From Arcobacter sp. UBA7394 (lineage in GTDB: Bacteria; Campylobacterota; Campylobacteria; Campylobacterales; Arcobacteraceae), in assembly GCA_002470185.1 (NCBI GenBank), contig DKNG01000249.1:746-8406 (forward strand): DNA of 7,661 nt. The letters are read 5' to 3'. The first letter of the stretch is position 1. Each line of letters begins with the position of its first letter. This document shows, in pieces, positions 5,595-7,661 of the stretch. A model generated the notes under the pieces. The model saw only the letters and a list, made by a program, of their open reading frames with translations, was not told the DNA's origin and searched no databases. The translations under genes and the position numbers were made by a program.

Positions 5595-7486
5595 ATGGGT
5601 AATAAAATTACAAATTTAGCTCCATTTAATTTTTTATTATCATATTCATATTCAATATTCTCAACAGTTATTTTACCATCTAAATGTTTTGTAATAATTT
5701 CTTCACTCATATATAACCCAATTCCCGTACCTTGTGATTTGTGTTTAGTAGTAAAGTATGGTTCAAAAATTCTATCAATGATATTTATATTTATACCACC
5801 TGCACTATCTTTAATAGAAATTTCTAAATTATTACTAACAATATTAATATCAATAAATATATATTTATCTATACCTTCAATAAAAGCATCAATAGCATTA
5901 GATAAAATATTCATAATAACTTGAATAAATTCATTTTTAAAACTATCATATTCAAATTCTTTTTTTTCAAATACAATTTCAATATTGTTTTTAAATAGTT
6001 TAATATTTAAAATATCAATTGAATCTTGAATTGCATTTGATATATTAAATATTTCAGATTTTTTATCTGTTCTAAAAAAATCTCTAAAATCATCAATAGT
6101 TTTAGAAAGATAATTAGTAGACTTCATAATTGTAGTTACTGTATCATCTATATCTTTATTATCTAAAGTTCCAAAGTCTTTTTTTACTTTCATACCACTA
6201 GCAGCAGTTGAAATTATAGATAAAGGTTGCCTCCATTGGTGTGCTATATTTTGTAACATCTCACCTAGTGATGCCATTTTAGATTGATGAAATAATAATC
6301 TATCTTTTTCATTATTCATCTCAACTTCTTTATTAATTTTTTTCTGAATAATTTCAAATCTATTTTTTAAAAACTCAATATTATAAATAAGTACCAATAC
6401 TAGTATACAAGTAATCAATACACTAAGGGTAACAATTTTTATAATAAATTCTCTGTTATATTTTTCTAGAACTTTTTGTTTTTCTAATAAACTCTCATTA
6501 ATCTTATCTTTAAAAAAACCACTACCAATTGCCCATTCCCATCTGTTTAAACCTTTAATATAAGAAGTTTTCATAGTAGCCTTGGAATATTCACCAAAAA
6601 AAGTTGAGTCATAAGAGATAAAACCATCACCCATTTTTGCAATTCTTACTATCTCTTCAGTATTATATCTATCTACATTAGAAAATGATTTAGCATATTT
6701 ATTAACTATTTTAGGGTTAGGATGAAAAATAAATTTCCCTTTATAATCAAGGATAAATACATAACTAGCTACATCATAAGGCAAATTACTTAAATAGTAT
6801 AAAATATCTTTTTTAATTTCATTTTCATAATCAACTACATATTCTCCAGTACCTATATACATATCTAACTCTTTTATATACTTATTATAAGATAGCTTTT
6901 GGTACTGTCTTTTAGTATCACTTGGTTTAAACCACCACCAAGACATAAAATTATCTTCATTTGTTTTTAGTGACTTGATTATAGATCTTGTGATATATTT
7001 ACCTCTTACATCTTTAATCTCTAAAAAAGATCTTCCTTCTAGTTTATTCTGAATAGGTAATAAAATACATTCACCTTGCATACTATAAATGTAGTAATAA
7101 CCTCTACCATCATTAAATCTAACGTCACGTAAAGCATCTTTAATTAGTTTGACTTTTGTTTTTTTTGATAAATCTTTATTATTATTTAAAATTCCTAATA
7201 TAATATTATTAGCATCATTAACTCTATTTTTTAAATCCACTTTTAATTTTTCTTCAGTATTATGATAATTAGATTTAATGAATTTATAAACATTTAGAAC
7301 ATCGCTCTTAATATTATTTCTATTATTGTCTAAAAATTCTTTTTTTAATTTTAATGATTCTTGTTCAAAATTATTTTGATTCTCAAGTACTACATATGTA
7401 GTTATAATTAAAGATAATAATATTACTAATAAAGGAGGAAGTATAGTTAGAACTTTTAATACTTTATCAACATTAGGTTTAAACAA
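5576..7486 (-). CDS. Membrane sensor histidine kinase with tandem Cache (dCache_2-like) sensor
   Basis: This 636-residue two-component sensor has a cytoplasmic N-tail, TM1 (about 11-33), a large periplasmic sensor, TM2 (about 347-370), a short helical linker without an obvious HAMP, and a kinase core. The sensor holds two Cache-like repeats. One covers about 120-220 (GRGYYYIYSMQGECILLP to YIGTGEYVVDYE). The second covers about 240-330 (YVFILDYKGKFIFHPNP to WEWAIGSGFFKDKI). This is the dCache_2 layout, which usually binds small organic molecules; the ligand is unknown. Kinase motifs are the H-box AHQWRQPL with phospho-acceptor H416, the N-box QVIMNILSNAIDAF (522-535), DSAGGI (560-565, with Ser in place of the common Asn), EPYFTT and GTGIGL (586-591). 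The start is TTG at 7486, supported by a Shine-Dalgarno site. No response regulator is adjacent in the window, so it is an orphan as far as can be seen. Confidence 0.93.
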   Translation of the reverse strand: MFKPNVDKVLKVLTILPPLLVILLSLIITTYVVLENQNNFEQESLKLKKEFLDNNRNNIKSDVLNVYKFIKSNYHNTEEKLKVDLKNRVNDANNIILGILNNNKDLSKKTKVKLIKDALRDVRFNDGRGYYYIYSMQGECILLPIQNKLEGRSFLEIKDVRGKYITRSIIKSLKTNEDNFMSWWWFKPSDTKRQYQKLSYNKYIKELDMYIGTGEYVVDYENEIKKDILYYLSNLPYDVASYVFILDYKGKFIFHPNPKIVNKYAKSFSNVDRYNTEEIVRIAKMGDGFISYDSTFFGEYSKATMKTSYIKGLNRWEWAIGSGFFKDKINESLLEKQKVLEKYNREFIIKIVTLSVLITCILVLVLIYNIEFLKNRFEIIQKKINKEVEMNNEKDRLLFHQSKMASLGEMLQNIAHQWRQPLSIISTAASGMKVKKDFGTLDNKDIDDTVTTIMKSTNYLSKTIDDFRDFFRTDKKSEIFNISNAIQDSIDILNIKLFKNNIEIVFEKKEFEYDSFKNEFIQVIMNILSNAIDAFIEGIDKYIFIDINIVSNNLEISIKDSAGGININIIDRIFEPYFTTKHKSQGTGIGLYMSEEIITKHLDGKITVENIEYEYDNKKLNGAKFVILLPIKKGQL

Positions 7487-7491
7487 AAGAG

Positions 7492-7496
7492 ATCCT
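7492..7496 (-). promoter_or_regulatory. Ribosome binding site supporting the kinase TTG start
   Basis: AGGAT on the - strand is 5 bases before the TTG at 7486 (AGGA with 6-base spacing). No in-frame ATG or GTG lies upstream before the in-frame stop near 7541, and the TTG places TM1 just after a short basic N-tail. Confidence 0.65.
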
Positions 7497-7539
7497 ATAA
7501 GAAAAATAATTAAATTACTTGTAAAATTTACAAATATAT

Positions 7540-7545
7540 TTTATA
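7540..7545 (-). promoter_or_regulatory. Possible -10 element for the histidine kinase gene
   Basis: TATAAA is read on the - strand about 54 bases before the kinase start. The surroundings are extremely AT-rich, so chance matches are frequent, and no convincing -35 was found. Confidence 0.25.
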
Positions 7546-7639
7546 TACAATGATAAGATAAATACGATTAAAATAAAGCAAATAATAGTATATAACGGAA
7601 AAAGTATAGAAGAATTAAAATGTAAATATAGGAAATTCA

Positions 7640-7661
7640 GTGATTAAAGGTAAAGATAAAA
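7640..7661 (+). CDS. Possible start of a divergent gene, cut by the window edge
   Basis: A GTG at 7640 is preceded by AGGAAA (7630-7635) with a good 6-base distance from AGGA, and opens a frame (VIKGKDK) to the window edge. Only seven codons are visible, so coding status and product cannot be judged. The 153 bases between it and the kinase are AT-rich and would hold divergent promoters; TATATA at 7589-7594 is a weak + strand -10 candidate. Confidence 0.25.

Noticed and set aside
5595..5924. 109-residue + strand open frame opposite the kinase ATPase domain
   Set aside because: Its complement is clear HATPase sequence (N, G1 and G2 boxes); the + strand peptide is a low-complexity Ile/Ser shadow.

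Overview
The window is very AT-rich and gene-dense. It looks like chromosomal core sequence from a member of the Campylobacterota (Epsilonproteobacteria), most likely an Arcobacter-like genus. Three protein-level clues support this. There is a Csd4/Pgp1-type peptidoglycan carboxypeptidase with the glutamine zinc ligand known from Helicobacter and Campylobacter. There is a short bS21 protein. There is a histidine kinase whose H-box (SLGEMLQNIAHQWRQPL) is of the kind common in this phylum. Genus-level placement is inference.

Layout. Left block, + strand: the 3' end of dnaE (DNA polymerase III alpha, cut by the window edge), then surE starting inside the dnaE stop (ATGA overlap), then a small 87-residue protein that resembles a sigma-70 region 4 / helix-turn-helix module. 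This block ends in a hairpin terminator shared with the opposing operon. Middle block, - strand, transcribed leftwards from about 5230: moaC (TTG start), a DUF493/HP0495-family gene, a Tat-exported M15 (VanY/LAS-type) D,D-carboxypeptidase-like gene, and csd4/pgp1, which overlaps the M15 gene by 29 bases. Right block: rpsU (+ strand) is divergent from moaC and ends at a strong hairpin terminator. That hairpin also contains the last codons of a convergent - strand gene, a large histidine kinase with a tandem Cache sensor, also with a TTG start. The last 175 bases are the AT-rich upstream region of the kinase and possibly the first codons of a divergent gene.

How the genes work together. The most interesting unit is the M15-csd4 pair. 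Both products are predicted to act on peptidoglycan stem peptides outside the inner membrane, but they carry different export signals (Tat and Sec). Their reading frames are fused by an overlap that encodes the M15 active-site residues. In Helicobacter and Campylobacter, Csd4/Pgp1 trims tripeptides to dipeptides and is needed for helical cell shape. A co-translated partner that could trim an earlier stem peptide would make a two-step trimming module. The kinase has no response regulator in the window, so its output is unknown. No mobile element, CRISPR array, tRNA or rRNA was seen.
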